Below are positions 9,575-20,460 of a DNA stretch of 64,000 nucleotides, piece by piece. The position numbers and the translations under genes are program-made. Below the pieces are notes generated by a model. The model saw only the letters and a program-made list of their open reading frames with translations, was not told the DNA's origin and made no database searches. The DNA comes from Pyrrhosoma nymphula (lineage: Eukaryota > Arthropoda > Insecta > Odonata > Coenagrionidae). Location: contig OY754337.1 of the NCBI GenBank assembly GCA_963573305.1, positions 75,901,094-75,965,093 on the forward strand, in the 5' to 3' direction. Numbering within the stretch: the first letter of the stretch is position 1; each line of letters opens with the position of its first letter.

Positions 9575-10775
9575 ATTACAAAAATAGATGGACTACTTAT
9601 AGAAGATCAGTTTGGTTTCAGGAAGGGAAGGGTTACAAGGGAGGATATACTTACTCATAAGACTAGTTCTGGAAAACCGTCTACGAAAAGGGAAAAACAC
9701 ATTCACCGCTTTCATAGACCTTAGAAAGGCTTTCGACAAAATCCAGTGGAAAAAACTCTTCCGGGTTCTGAAGGAAGCGGGAGTAAAATACAGAGACAGT
9801 AGAGTAATGTGGAACTTGTGTAGGAGAGAAAAAGCTGTGATAAGATGCGGAGACCACCAGCTAGAGGCAAAAATCAGGCAAGGTGTGCGGCAAGGGTGCT
9901 CCCTTTCACTCATTCTGTTTGACGGCTACATACAGCGTGGAATATACGAGGTGAGGGAGAAGCTGAATTATAGAGGTGGAGTGAAGGTTTGTGGAGAAAA
10001 GGTAGATATGATAAGGTTTCCAGATGGCATTGCAATCCTGGCGGACAATGAGGGGGAGCTACTGGAAACTCTAGAAATGATGGAGTCAGTATTAGGAAAT
10101 CAATATAATCTAAAATTAAAAAAATAATAAAACCAAAGTGATGGTGGTGACTAAAGACAGCAAAAGAGTTGACCTAACCCTTGGAGGTGAAGCAGTAGAC
10201 AGTGTGGAGAAGTTTCAGTAGCTGGGAAGTAAAACAACATCATATGGTCGCAGCCAAAGAGATCTAAAGAGCCGAATCAACCAGGATAATGTAGCACTTT
10301 ACAAGAAATCCAAACTCTTCACCTCCAGTGGCATCTATATAGAATTAAGAAAACAACTTGTAAAGACCTATTCAAGGAGCAATATGCTGTATGGAAGTGT
10401 TACCTGCACACTCGGGGTAGATGAGAAGAGGATATTAGAAGTGTTTGAATTGTGGTGCTACCGCAGGATGTTATAAATGCTCTGAGTGGACCGAGTAAAA
10501 AATTGAGGTGCTACAGACAGTGGGAGAGAAAAATGCCTGCTCGACATGATGAAGAAACGGAAAGCAACTCTAATCGGACATATTTTGTGGCACGAAGGCA
10601 TTGTGAAGAACATCTTGGACGGCTCAGTTGAGGGAAAAAACTTCAGAGGCACTGCCTAGGCTGTCCTATGTGGAGCACATCGTGGAGGAACTAGGTTGTC
10701 GTTCCTATGCAGAGTTGAAAAGGCTGGCCCAGGACCAAAAAAAATGGAGGACTGCTGCAAACCAATCCTAGGATT
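9575..10775 (+). pseudogene. 5'-truncated LINE reverse transcriptase, inactivated (RTE-like group)
   Basis: A readable RT domain begins with GLLIEDQFGFRKGR (about 9593). After a frameshift near 9645 it continues in the frame of 9612-10127: LVLENRLRKGKN, motif A FIDLRKAFDKIQW (catalytic Asp at about 9717), VRQGCSLS (motif B region), then motif C. The catalytic box expected as FADD reads FPDG at 10017-10028, so one essential aspartate is lost. After a stop at 10125 the sequence continues KTKVMVVTKDSKRVDLTLGG, LYGSVTCTLGVDEKR, FELWCYRRML and GHILWHEGIVKNILDGSVEG, and ends WRTAANQS-like near 10770. The endonuclease domain is absent. Clade assignment (RTE-like endonuclease-RT) is from family knowledge. 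Confidence 0.85.
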
Positions 10776-11639
10776 GCGACCGAGAGAGAGAGAGATCATT
10801 TGCAGTGATATAGGGTGGGGTTTACATAATGTCCTCCGTGTAAACCCGAAACTCGCTTCAATGAATTTTTCAAGAATAAAGGACGAACGTTTGGGAATGA
10901 TATCGAGAAAAAGATGCCTGAGATTGTATACTTTTAACAGAAGAAAATGGAATAAAGGAAGCTCTTTGCAGCGATAACGTTTGGCTGATTGATTGCGAAT
11001 AAAATTGAGGATTTAAAATGCTCTTTTAATCTTCTCTCTTGCAAACGGCCGAGAGAATGAATTTAGATTGCTGCCTGGTAACTTAATTGACGTAGATATT
11101 TAAGTGTGAGACCTTGCTCATTTAGGAGTAGAGAGAGAGAGAACAACTGAGAAAAATATCACGAGGAAAATTATGAATTGGTTGGCTCAATGGCGCCATC
11201 ATACAGTTAGCAATAATATTCCGGAGAATTACAATGAATGTCACTATCGAAAATCATGCTACTTGGCTCTTTTTCCCTGAACCTAATCATCTGCTTTCTT
11301 TATTTCAGGAATATCTCGTCTTCCACATTAAAACTAATGAAATTTACCTTTTTAATCTTGATAATGGAAACATTTTTCTCACCAAAAATATGATATTCGG
11401 AAAGAACAATACACCTACGTCAACAATGAAAAGGAACCGACATTAATTAGGCTGCCAATCCCTTTCATTTCAAAATGTAAGCTCATCCGCCACCACCGAG
11501 AACGCCAGGAAAAATTCAACCCCACATTTATAAAAACAAAATCTTTTTCAAAAATGGCTGAAAAGTCATCCCATATCTACCCTACGGCTACGAGTAACAG
11601 AAGTGAAGAGGTGAAATATAAAATCCGTGGTTCTCTTGC
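10776..11639. other. Unassigned DNA with GA-rich microsatellites
   Basis: Contains GA dinucleotide tracts at about 10780-10796 and 11130-11142. Otherwise there is no gene signal. The open frame at 11234-11446 has no known motif. Confidence 0.45.
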
Positions 11640-12200
11640 TTTCCTGTATCCTTCCCCCCCTTATCCCATCGCACCCTGCCCCTACTTTCCCTCACTCCCC
11701 ACCGACCGTATTCTGCCCCTTAAACCCCATTCCATCCCCTCCTCTCTTCTGCAGCTCGTTGTCCCATTCATCTCCCCCTTCCGCCTCTCTCGGTGCGAGC
11801 AAACAGAATGCCCCATCTAACCTTCCCCACTCTTCCTCCGCTCGAAGCGCCCCGCGGAGCTCTCGGCAAATATTTGAGAAACAGTTGACTTCTCCGAACG
11901 GGCGCAACAAAGCCGTGGACGCGTCATTACGCGGGTGGGTGGAGCCCCTGCCAAGAGGGGGCGGGGCAGGAGGGATTCCAACCCGTCCAATAATAATCGC
12001 CGCAGGGGTGGCGGGTGGGTGTGGGGATAAAGAGGTTTTGGCAAGGGGTGGGTATAACAGGGGGGGGGGGGTGTTTGAAGGAGAGAGAGGGAGGGAGAGG
12101 AGATAGGATGCCGGGGTTGAAATGGTCGTATGTTGGCGGGGGAAAAGTGAAGTGGAAGCTTGGCGGGTAAGCCGCGGGTGGCGCTCAAGATGCTGAAGTA
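11640..12200. other. GC-rich island
   Basis: Pyrimidine-rich on the left (CCCCTCC runs) and purine-rich on the right (a G-run at about 12060-12070 and GAGAGGGAGGG), with CpG-rich sequence between (about 11840-12010) including CCAATAATAATCGCCGCAG. Open frames on both strands are compositional. It may be regulatory. Confidence 0.45.
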
Positions 12201-12660
12201 GGCGAGGTGGAGAATAGGGAGCAGGGATATGAGAATGAGAGGAGCCTTGGAGAGAGCAAGAGGAGCAAAAGACGGAGGACGCTTATTAAAAGATGGCCCT
12301 TCCCCCCTGCCGTGGAAATAGATTACAACCCTCTGGAGTCTTGCAACTCCAGACGACGGAGAACAAAGAGATTACAGTGCTGGCGCTGGCTAAAGACGGC
12401 GTACATTTCCTCAATTATTGCAGCCCTTTAAAGATTTTCCACGGACAACTAGTTACCGTATATGAGAATGTTCCGACGCTTATTTCGCGGAGTGGAGAAA
12501 GTATATGTTCAATCGGAAATTAAAATCACGGTTAAGGTCGGTCGTATTCAGGTGATGCAACTGTGTGGTCGCTAGCAATGTTAGGGAAGGTGGATGGTTT
12601 GGTAATGGGTGAAGTGTCTGGGGAATGGAGGAAGATTGGACATAAACCCGGCGTCAACAT
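12201..12660. other. Unassigned DNA
   Basis: Two overlapping short open frames (12207-12431 and 12293-12523) without recognisable motifs. Nothing else seen. Confidence 0.4.
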
Positions 12661-12885
12661 TTATGTACGGTGGACGAATGGCGCCAAGGGGTCCACAGTT
12701 TGACCTCCAAGGCGACGGATGGAGTACCTGCTACCCTTTACTTGCTCTCTATAAAAGAACCCAATAAGAGATCAGGATTCCTCTTAAAAATCTCTGCAAC
12801 AGCCGGAATTCAAACCCGGGCCCTCGGGGCGAGAAGACAATATTATTGTCTCAAAACCAACCAGAGAACCGAAAGTCGGTTATCT
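12661..12885 (-). mobile_element. tRNA-derived SINE (degenerate)
   Basis: On the minus strand a polymerase III B box-like GGGTTTGAATTCC (12804-12816) is preceded by a tRNA-like head and followed by a body, GCTGTTGCAGAGATTTTTAA. That body is shared with the SINE at 14185-14415 (GCAGTTGCTGAGATTTTTCA). CTGTGGACCCCTTGG near the far end recurs in the SINE at 48265-48545. Confidence 0.55.
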
Positions 12886-14184
12886 TGGCGTTGACAGTGA
12901 AGGACCACAAGTGAAATTTATTTTTCTTTAGAATTACCATCTTGTCAGGAATTTAAATGATTTTTTGCATTATCTTATTTTGATGTCCCTCTTGAACAAG
13001 GTCTTTTTACTTAGGCATCTGTGTTTAGCTATTATAGAAGCGAGAATAAATATATGAAAATATGTGCATTTGAGGAACATCTGGAAAAGTAACGCAATGT
13101 TAGATATTCACTTTTATTCAGCACAGTAATTTAAAAAAAGTCGTTTCCAGTAAATAACTAAAGCCTGATGCTGATCAGTTTTATTTTACGATATAGATGT
13201 TTGGAAAACTTCAAGAGTAGTGAAGCCATGAAGCGATAGAGGACGAATGGAAAAAAATATTAGCGTATTTCTTTTTGATTTTGATAGTTTTTATTTGTCA
13301 GTAAAGCTTCGTGCACTAAGTCATTTTAATTGGCAAAAAATCCTCCATGACGAATCTGTAGTAATAAACAATAGTCACCTTCCCGTGTAGTTCCAACACT
13401 TACTAGTAATTGCAGTGCTTGACCATTAACGAATGCGCAAGGTCTATTCGTCTAAATGCATTCGCGGATGCATAGAAGTACGATGAAAACTAGCTCACTG
13501 TATAAATGAGGGCATGCTTGTGACAAGTTAATTATTTAATTGGTTTGAAAGGAAGCATAACAAATTCACAAAGTTGAAATTGCATTTTCTGACATAGCGG
13601 GCACTTTCTGTTGAAAAAGTGTCAAGTATACATAAATGCCTCTTTCATGGTTTGTTTGTTGTTTGGAAAGGTGACCGACAGATATGATAATTAGTACAGT
13701 ACTATTAGAATAGTTGGGTGTAGTCGTAGCGTAACATGGTGGCAGTTGCACAGAAGACCCGGTTCAGTGGAAGAGCCCATTGTGTACAAACTGGCTCCAC
13801 ACAGGTGCCTATCCCGAGCTTGACTAACAGGGTTTCCATGGTTGCAAACCTTCCTTGCTAGCATCGAAATGTACAATATGTTACCCTCATCAACTATCTA
13901 ACTTTCAATGGATCTCAATTTAATTGTTTAAATGGGCTTCGCCAATGGGTTGCGAGCACCATCAGAGTATTTTGATGCAGATCGTAAATATATTCGTGAA
14001 ACACACAGCTGACATTCCTACCCTCCCGAGTTAAATGCAAACATGTAGGCAGCGTTTCAAAGCTTGAGTTGTCCCCTCCTCCACCACTTCTTTCCCGACC
14101 CCTTCCATACAAGCCGTCTCCTCCTTGACGTCACGCTTCGCGCAGGCAACTGCCACCAAGTTTGGCATCCAGCGTGGAATGGTG
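12886..14184. other. Unassigned DNA
   Basis: Mostly AT-rich, with short open frames only. No repeat or gene family recognised in this 1.3 kb. Confidence 0.4.
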
Positions 14185-14415
14185 GATGAATGGGAGGAAG
14201 GATGTTCTGCCTAACTCTTAACGAAAGGGGCCTACGGTTGGGGATTGCTCATGTTTAACGTGCCACTTGATGGGCATAGCACACTTGAAATACTATCCTC
14301 ACGTCACTCAAGCAGGAGTCCACATTTCCTCTGAAAAATCTCAGCAACTGCCGGGATTCGAACACGGGCATTTGTGATGGGAAGATAGTACTATAGCTAA
14401 CTCGCCTTTCACAAG
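14185..14415 (-). mobile_element. tRNA-derived SINE
   Basis: On the minus strand an A-box-like GGCGAGTTAGCTATAG (14391-14406) and a B-box GTTCGAATCCC (14353-14363) form a tRNA-like head. The body, TTGCTGAGATTTTTCAGAGG, is shared with the copy at 12661-12885. Confidence 0.65.
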
Positions 14416-15064
14416 GTGAGGAAGCATTGTGTGGTAAAAAAGATGCAACAAGTGAAAGAATTTAATTTTTTAAATTAGAAAACTCCAGCTTAACTCGAAC
14501 CTAGTGACTTCGGCAAGGAAGAGATAACGGTAGGAGGAACTAAGTTTAGCAAATTCTTTATAACTGAGCTGAAGCAGTTTCAATTGTGTACTTATAAAGT
14601 TTTTCAAGATACAAATCATATATTTGCGACAGGCAGTACTCTGGAACATAAACTCTGAGCTAAACGATGGTGCGTTTCAAAGCTGATGAAGCAATTGCTA
14701 GGGTTTAAGAGAGAAGGGAAATTTGTATCATCTTCTGAAGGCTACAGCTCGTCGAACCCGACAAGGTCTTGCATCCATTGCTACTTTATGCATTTTTGAC
14801 ATATTTTGCGATCATAAAACTTCTTTATGTCCTTTCCAATTCTGGCTCAGCAAACGATTTTATTATATGTTTAATCTTTTATTATATTATGTACACAAGT
14901 TCGTCATAAAAAAAATCACTTGTATTGATTAGGATAAACAGGAAACATTCTGACTGGAAGCAGTAGAAATGTGGATCAAGGAGGTCCGATGGAGTTTACT
15001 GGACAGAGAAAAAAGAGCAGATCAGATGGAATGCATTGGACGGAGATAGAGACTAGCATTCAAT
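14416..15064. other. Unassigned DNA, possible LINE scrap near 14948-15050
   Basis: A plus-strand frame around 14955 gives LEAVEMWIKEVRW, weakly like the LEAFEMWCWRRM motif of endonuclease-RT LINEs. It is too short to call with confidence. The rest shows nothing. Confidence 0.3.
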
Positions 15065-15135
15065 TTTTTATGGTAACTGGCTAACACACCTGACCGGCAA
15101 AACGGAAGATCCGGTTTCGGATCCCGGTCAAGTCA
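15065..15135 (+). mobile_element. tRNA-derived SINE head (second family)
   Basis: A-box-like TGGCTAACACACCTGACCGG (15078-15097) and B-box-like CCGGTTTCGGATCCCGG (15111-15127). The B-box region and the following GTCAAGTCAA match the tRNA-like head at 43444-43550 on the other strand, so both belong to one SINE family. Confidence 0.55.
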
Positions 15136-15579
15136 AATGGTATTTTTCATAACGAATTCATCCTCTTTCGTGTATATCTTAGCATCCGTGTGCATGACTG
15201 CGTACCGTATCATTTGTCGATTGGCAGTGATTTGGAAATTTTATCATGTTTTGTGAGAGAGCAATGTCTTATCACTCTACCAACTGACTGAGTTTCTTAA
15301 GGTCTATCAGCAATTCAGATTTCTTGTTTTCTTGCGCCTCCATCGAAATCAACTTGAATGTTGCTCTTCATCTCCACCCAAAATCCATCCATCTACCTAT
15401 TCTATTCCTAATTCACATTTCTAATAAATGATTCCAATTTGAATGTTTCCTGCTTCTATATCGAACCATCACAATGGCGGTTCACAACAACTCCAACCTT
15501 AGAACTTCGCAATGTTTGTCCTTATGTTCCACATTTGGTATTTACGGGAATGGAAAATTGGAAAAAGGGGCGAATTATG
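15136..15579. other. Unassigned DNA
   Basis: Nothing recognisable. Confidence 0.4.
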
Positions 15580-16150
15580 AATAGATTTAAATGAAAAAGG
15601 GATCTGAAGCTTTGCGAAAAAGGTTTTGCTTAGCGTGTGAAAATGAATCGTTCGAGCGTGGGCGTACTTATTTATTCGTGACGAAGCGAGCGTTGTTCTC
15701 CAGAGAATGGCGGTTAGAGAGGAGACGAGTGTTTAGCAGGCGGGAAGGGAGGGGGTTGGGAAGACTGGAAATAACTGGAACGCTGGAAGATTACAAATCC
15801 TTCCACTCTTTCAAAAATCTTCCACTCGTGAAGACACAAGGGCCCCAGCGCTATACTCTGGGGGACCTCTACCTCTCCCAACTCTCATTATTTTTTTCCC
15901 TCTATCCCTCCACCCCCTCCCTTCACCTCTCACTCCCCCTCCCCCTCAAACCCCTCCTTTCTTTCCCCATTATATATGGGAACCGCGTCATCCTAAGAGC
16001 AGGTGGCGCACTCTGCAGGGACGCCGAGGAAAATCCGGAAACAAACAAGCATCGCAGTAGTGCGCCGTACTAATTAAGCGTGGAGCGAAAGCCCGGTCTT
16101 CTCCCATCTCCACGGGAGAGGAGTGGAGGGGTTTTTCGCGGGAAGAGAAA
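15580..16150. other. GC-rich island with possible regulatory sites
   Basis: The 160-codon open frame at 15591-16073 is compositionally biased (R-rich, then L/P/S-rich) and I do not consider it a gene. The right part carries AAATCCGGAAACAAACAAGC (about 16032), where an ETS-like core abuts a forkhead-like core, and GTACTAATTAAGCG (about 16067), a homeodomain-type site. Confidence 0.4.
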
Positions 16151-16617
16151 AAGTGGGGGATATATTTATTTGCTGATGGAACTACGCTAGAGTGTGCAGT
16201 GGGAATTCAGCGCAGGGTCCCAGCAAGAATGAATGAGATGAAAATGTACTGGCGGTGATGATGTGGAGGTTCTTTACTCTTTGCTTGTCTCGTATTAAAA
16301 TTGTATCCATTTCGGACGTGTTAAAAATACCAATGAATGGAGAGATAGCGGTTTTCCCTCAAGGAAGTTCTATCATGAAATGAATAGAATGCCACATCCT
16401 CCAAAGTAGTGCTACTTATAAAACACCGTGTTCTCTGACCAAGTAAACAAAATATTACCTTACGTCATAAGTAAATTAGAACCTACAGTGGCTAAAAGAT
16501 AATAATTTGGAAAAAGAATATTCTGCCACTTATGTATAAATAATATTATCGCGAAAAGCTGTTGGAAATGCGGGAATTTAAAAGAATTTTACTGGCAAAA
16601 ACATGAAGGCATAAACC

Positions 16618-16757
16618 TATGCTCAGTGCATGCTAATGCATCAGTGGTCGTAGTTGCACTAGCTTTAAAGGGGTGTAGTGTAATGCATGTTGGTGACAAC
16701 TCACCCCCTATCACACACCCTTGAGGTGGCTTGCAGTGTATTTTGTAGATGTATATG
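16618..16757 (+). mobile_element. Second copy of the (GTAGAT)-tailed LINE 3' end
   Basis: It shares CGTAGTTGCACTAGCTTTA, GTGTAATGCATGTTGGTGA, a CACACCCTTGAGGTGGCTTG block and TTTTGTAGATGTATATG with 1320-1455. Only the last 140 bp are present, consistent with 5' truncation at insertion. Confidence 0.8.
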
Positions 16758-17204
16758 AAAATAAATGCATACTGTATTCAAGAACCTACCAGTAAATTTT
16801 AAAAACACCTTTGGCGTTGACTTAATTTTCTGCTGAGTTCGAACATGCTATCTGAAAGAAATAAACACTGAGTTTTGTTCTATTATACCTATGTACTTCA
16901 GAAATTTCGATAGGAATTTTTGGAAATGGTCATCAATTGCTTATCCTTTTTGCAAACTCACCCTTTCTCTGACAAGACTGACCTTTCCGAACGAATTAGC
17001 ATTTCTTAAAGGAGCAGAACCCATATTTTCAACAAGAAATAGTATAAAAGGCCTGAGACTCCGATCTCTTTGAATTCAAGTTAGCTTTCCCTTCTAGGCA
17101 AAATTGTCTCCAGTTGTATTTTTTGACAAGCATGTCGTTCAAGACGTAATTGGGCTAGCAGGGTATCATGGGTATTAGACCAAAGGCTTTCGCAGTGTGT
17201 TGAA
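16758..17204. other. Unassigned AT-rich DNA
   Basis: Nothing recognisable. The 60-codon frame at 16891-17073 has no motif. Confidence 0.4.
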
Positions 17205-17553
17205 GTTGAAGGCTACACTTTTTTCGGGTGCTTCACCGCGTCGATCTTTTTAAGACAAGAGTTTCGTCTGCGTTCCGGGAGGCGTCTTCAGGTCGAAGTA
17301 TTAATACCGGTAGTTGACGACCTTATATAGACCCGTTTTCAAGTTCTGATTGGGGGCGTCATTTTTCCACGTTGGCGCCCACTTCCCCCGTCGGCGGGAA
17401 CTGTCCATATTGACCGTTTCTGCGCAGAAAAGTCTCTTTCAAATGCTGTGGAGGTGATACTCATCCTCCCAGTTGAAATTCTTCTGGTGTTTTGATATCT
17501 CTATACCTTACGAGAAACATTCGTGAAACACCTAAAAAAATGTAGCCTTCAAC
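17205..17553 (-). mobile_element. Penelope-like terminal relic with hammerhead-like core
   Basis: The outer ends are inverted: GTTGAAGGCTACACTTTTTT at 17205 faces the complement of AAAAAAATGTAGCCTTCAAC ending at 17553. On the minus strand, CTGAAGA (17291-17285) is followed by C, a GC-rich stem-like stretch, GAAAC (17265-17261), four bases and GTC (17256-17254), then TTAAAAAG. CTGANGA...GAAA...GTC is the hammerhead ribozyme core pattern, and such ribozymes are documented in Penelope-like retroelements. The extra pyrimidine after CTGAAGA and the imperfect stem make activity doubtful. Confidence 0.5.
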
Positions 17554-17587
17554 TATTATGGTTATTACTTTATAAATTTTGTTCCTA

Positions 17588-18291
17588 CTAGTCGACTTGT
17601 GCGAAGCATTCGTACTGTATCCTCCTCAAATCCCACTTAGTTGAAGTGTACACCGTATAGTTTGTACCGTGTAGTTAGTGCGTCATTGATGTAGGTGTGG
17701 GTTGAAGTAAGGAATAGATGTGTGTTTTAAATTTTAGATTATATATTTTTTGAAACATAAGGTTAAGGTATTTACATATTTACAGCATATTTACATGTTT
17801 ACAGGACCTCTTGGAACACTATGTTTGAAGTGATGATATGGTCATCTGTGATTGTTTGTTGGTGGGTCTGTTTTACGCAGACATAGATGTCACTGGAAGA
17901 GCACACCCTGGAAAACGCCGCATACAACTGACCGTGTGAAAAAACAGCGTCAGGCAAGTACAATCCTGCCTTTGTTAGCGTCTGTCCCTGTGCCTTATTT
18001 ATAGTCATCGCAAAGGCAACTTTTATGGGAAATTTCTTCCTAGTCAGTTTGAAAGGCACGGTAGGATCAGAAGGGGTGAGGTTAATGCGTGGTATGACGA
18101 CAGTTTGACCGGAGTCAATCAATTTCGCTGTGATAGTGTAGTTGCCCAAGTGAGTTACAACTAATCTGGCGCCATTAATTAAGCCCTGCTTAGCGTTTAG
18201 GTTTCTAATCAACATGATAATAGCGTTCTTTTTTAGTATAAGTTTATGAGGTGGCAAACCTGAAGGGCTTAATGAGTTCAGAAATTCTAAT
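17588..18291 (-). mobile_element. Helitron 3' end (truncated)
   Basis: The helicase C-terminus (17799-18291) is followed on the minus strand by a non-coding tail. The tail ends ACGAATGCTTCGCACAAGTC-GACTAG, with CTAG at 17591-17588 followed by T in flanking DNA. Helitrons end in CTRR and insert between A and T, with a short hairpin just inside the 3' end. The TGCTTCGCA region fits a weakened hairpin. The 5' portion (Rep domain and most of the helicase) is absent. Confidence 0.7.
17799..18291 (-). pseudogene. Helitron Pif1-type helicase, C-terminal fragment
   Basis: The conceptual protein begins near LNSLSPSGLPPHKLILKK and contains IIMLIRNLNAKQGLINGARL, the conserved Pif1-family segment. It then has AFAMTINKAQGQT (helicase motif V region) and LYAAFSRVCSS (motif VI, arginine finger). 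These motifs act in ATP-dependent DNA unwinding during rolling-circle transposition. The Walker A and B regions and the Rep nuclease are missing, so the copy cannot function. The frame stays open for about 160 codons to the stop at 17799, suggesting a moderately recent insertion. Confidence 0.85.
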
Positions 18292-18726
18292 CATGCTGTT
18301 TGAGGAAGTAAATATAAATTCAAGTTTTGATTAATTTAATTCATTTTATAAATAGATCAGCAGATCGAATACCTTAAATCAATATTTTAAGTCGAAATTA
18401 AATGCGGAATGAGATAGTAGATGCATTAAATCGAAATCGATTTCATTTCGATATTCTCGATATTCTCGATAGAGGATCGATAGGTCGAGGGCGGGATTTC
18501 AAAAAAACCGTTTTTTTTTTCAATTGTAATTTTTCGAAAAATAACTGAAATTTGAGTAATTTGTATATTTTTCCGGTGTAGCGGTTAAGAAAAGTTTTAA
18601 AACGATGCCTCATTTATGAAAATTGATCAAGTATTAAGGAAGTTATGGCGTACCGACAAAAAAACAGCCCTTGAGAAATAATATATATGATCGTTCCTTG
18701 GATGAAAATCGAGGTCTACGTCACAG
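18292..18726. other. Unassigned DNA with a CGAT-rich stretch
   Basis: At about 18430-18490 the words TCGATATTCTCGATATTCTC and GGATCGATAGGTCGAG form short repeats. Nothing else recognised. Confidence 0.4.
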
Positions 18727-18780
18727 CCGAGCGGGATGCCCAAACCCGCTGTTGTATGCGGGTCTGGGCCTCCCGCTCGG
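18727..18780. repeat. GC-rich foldback hairpin
   Basis: The left arm CCGAGCGGGATGCCCAAACC and the right arm, ending GGGCCTCCCGCTCGG, pair over about 23 positions with two to three mismatches around a short GTTGT-containing loop. The surrounding DNA is AT-rich, so the island stands out. It may be a foldback element tip or a structured RNA locus. Confidence 0.65.
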
Positions 18781-19639
18781 ATGTATCGATACATTCTCTA
18801 TCGCCGAATATATTTTTCTATTCGGATGCAAAAATTAAAAAAAATATTTCACAGGCCGTTTCGTGAATTTTTTCACGGGCAATGTTCTAGCCGATGAACT
18901 GAGGATGTTCATTCATGAAATGAGAGGGATATCTTATAACTAGATGAAAGCCAACATGTAGAATAAAGAAAAATGGAAAGTGAAGAATAGATGGGTGGGA
19001 GGAGCAAAAGAAGAAAGAGCATTAGGGAATATTGAAGATTTGAGGTAGATGCAGATAGGGTTGCTTGCACTCCCATGCACGTCTTAAAACGTTATCATCA
19101 AATAAGTACGTTATTTTATCCAATTTAAATGAAAATATTGCAAATTTGAAATGTAAAGCAAAATTTAGAGTTAGCAATTTATTGAAACAAAACTTGATGG
19201 AGTTATGTAGTTTTCTTCAACTAAGAGGAAATCTAATTCACTTTTCCAAAGTCTCCATTACACCACTGCTCCAATGAAGGAATGACTGGTCTGGAAAGCC
19301 ACCGTGCAACTTTGAAGCCCACTCACGCTCAGACAAAGTCACCCTTTCCGACGAATTAAAGTCACCTGACAGAATAGAGTCCATTTTCATTTCACGATGA
19401 ATTTGACAAGAACCGAGAATGATCTTCGGAAGCAAGTTTGCGAGACGCTCATTAGCGATGAGAGACTTGGAAGCCTTTTTTCCCCCCTATTTTCTATCCT
19501 CTGTTCGGAACAGAGAAGTTGGAAGGGAAACTCAAGTTCGATTTTCATTCCGTCCGGTTCAAAAGTCTTAAGGTGATTATTCCTGATAGGAAAATACGGC
19601 TCGGAGAGATGCTAAAAGGGGATTAAGGGTTCGATTTGC
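18781..19639. other. Unassigned DNA
   Basis: Short open frames only. No family recognised. Confidence 0.4.
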
Positions 19640-20460
19640 GTGTCGAGGGGAACGTCTCGGCGCTAGGGTGCGCGTCGTAGGGGAACAAACGGAGGCCTCC
19701 CCCTGAAACCCTGCTCTCTCCGCACCCCTGTTTTTCCCGCAACTCCTCCCCCTCCTTTCGGGCGCCCGTGCAACAATGGGAAAGGGGTCGCGGATCTCAC
19801 AACAAAGAGGAGACGACGCGCAGAACCCAGGATTATGATCGCGAATGATTTGGGAAATGGTAAAGGGTGGGGGGGTCTGCGGGGGCGGTCAAAGCTGGGT
19901 GCGCAAGGAGGGGAGGATGATGCAGAGAGACCAAGGTAGAGATGGAGATAGAAAAGTCTGGGGCTGTTTAATTGGGAGCAGGTACGAGAGACGATCATTA
20001 GCGGCAAGTACGTATGAGATAAATTGATTAACTGGCGGTGCGCGGAGATGCCAGCTTTGAGATGTACAAATGCCTCCCCTCCGTATGAATCCTGGATACC
20101 CTGATGGGGTACGCACAGATTATAGAACCCTGGCCAGCGGCGTGTCCCCACTCCACTTACCCTAATGACCCAGGTACGACGTCGATCGCCAGTGATGAGG
20201 GAGCCCGGGAGCGGCGCGTTAAGCTTTTCATAAATCCCCGGAAGATAAACAGCCCAAGGGTGGGAGACGGGGGGGCAGGGGGGGGAGGGATCATATCGCC
20301 TTGGGCACGTCAAACGGCCTCCGTCCAATCATACTTTTGCCGCGCACACACATGGCATTTTCAAAGAGTGAATTCCAATCGCGGCGAATTGGCGAAATGT
20401 ATCACTCCTCAATTACGCCTAATGAATGGGACGCCGGAGGCAGCGGTGTCTTTATAGTGC
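19640..20460. promoter_or_regulatory. CpG-rich island with homeodomain-like site clusters (putative regulatory element)
   Basis: CpG-rich sequence at 19640-19820 is followed by non-repetitive sequence with many transcription-factor-like words: CTGTTTAATTGGGAG (about 19963), ACGATCATTAGCGGC (about 19991), GATAAATTGATTAAC (about 20018), CTTTTCATAAATCC (about 20224), GAAGATAAACAG (about 20241) and CTCAATTACGCCTAATGAAT (about 20407). The 221-codon open frame on the minus strand is P-, R- and S-rich and lacks motifs. The texture resembles developmental enhancers, but only conservation would show it. Confidence 0.35.

Noticed and set aside
15591..16073. 160-codon plus-strand open frame
   Set aside because: The second half is a translated pyrimidine tract. 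No motif and no start context. Explained by composition.
19663..20328. 221-codon minus-strand open frame
   Set aside because: Rich in P, R and S with no recognisable domain. It overlaps open frames on the other strand in the same CpG-rich island.
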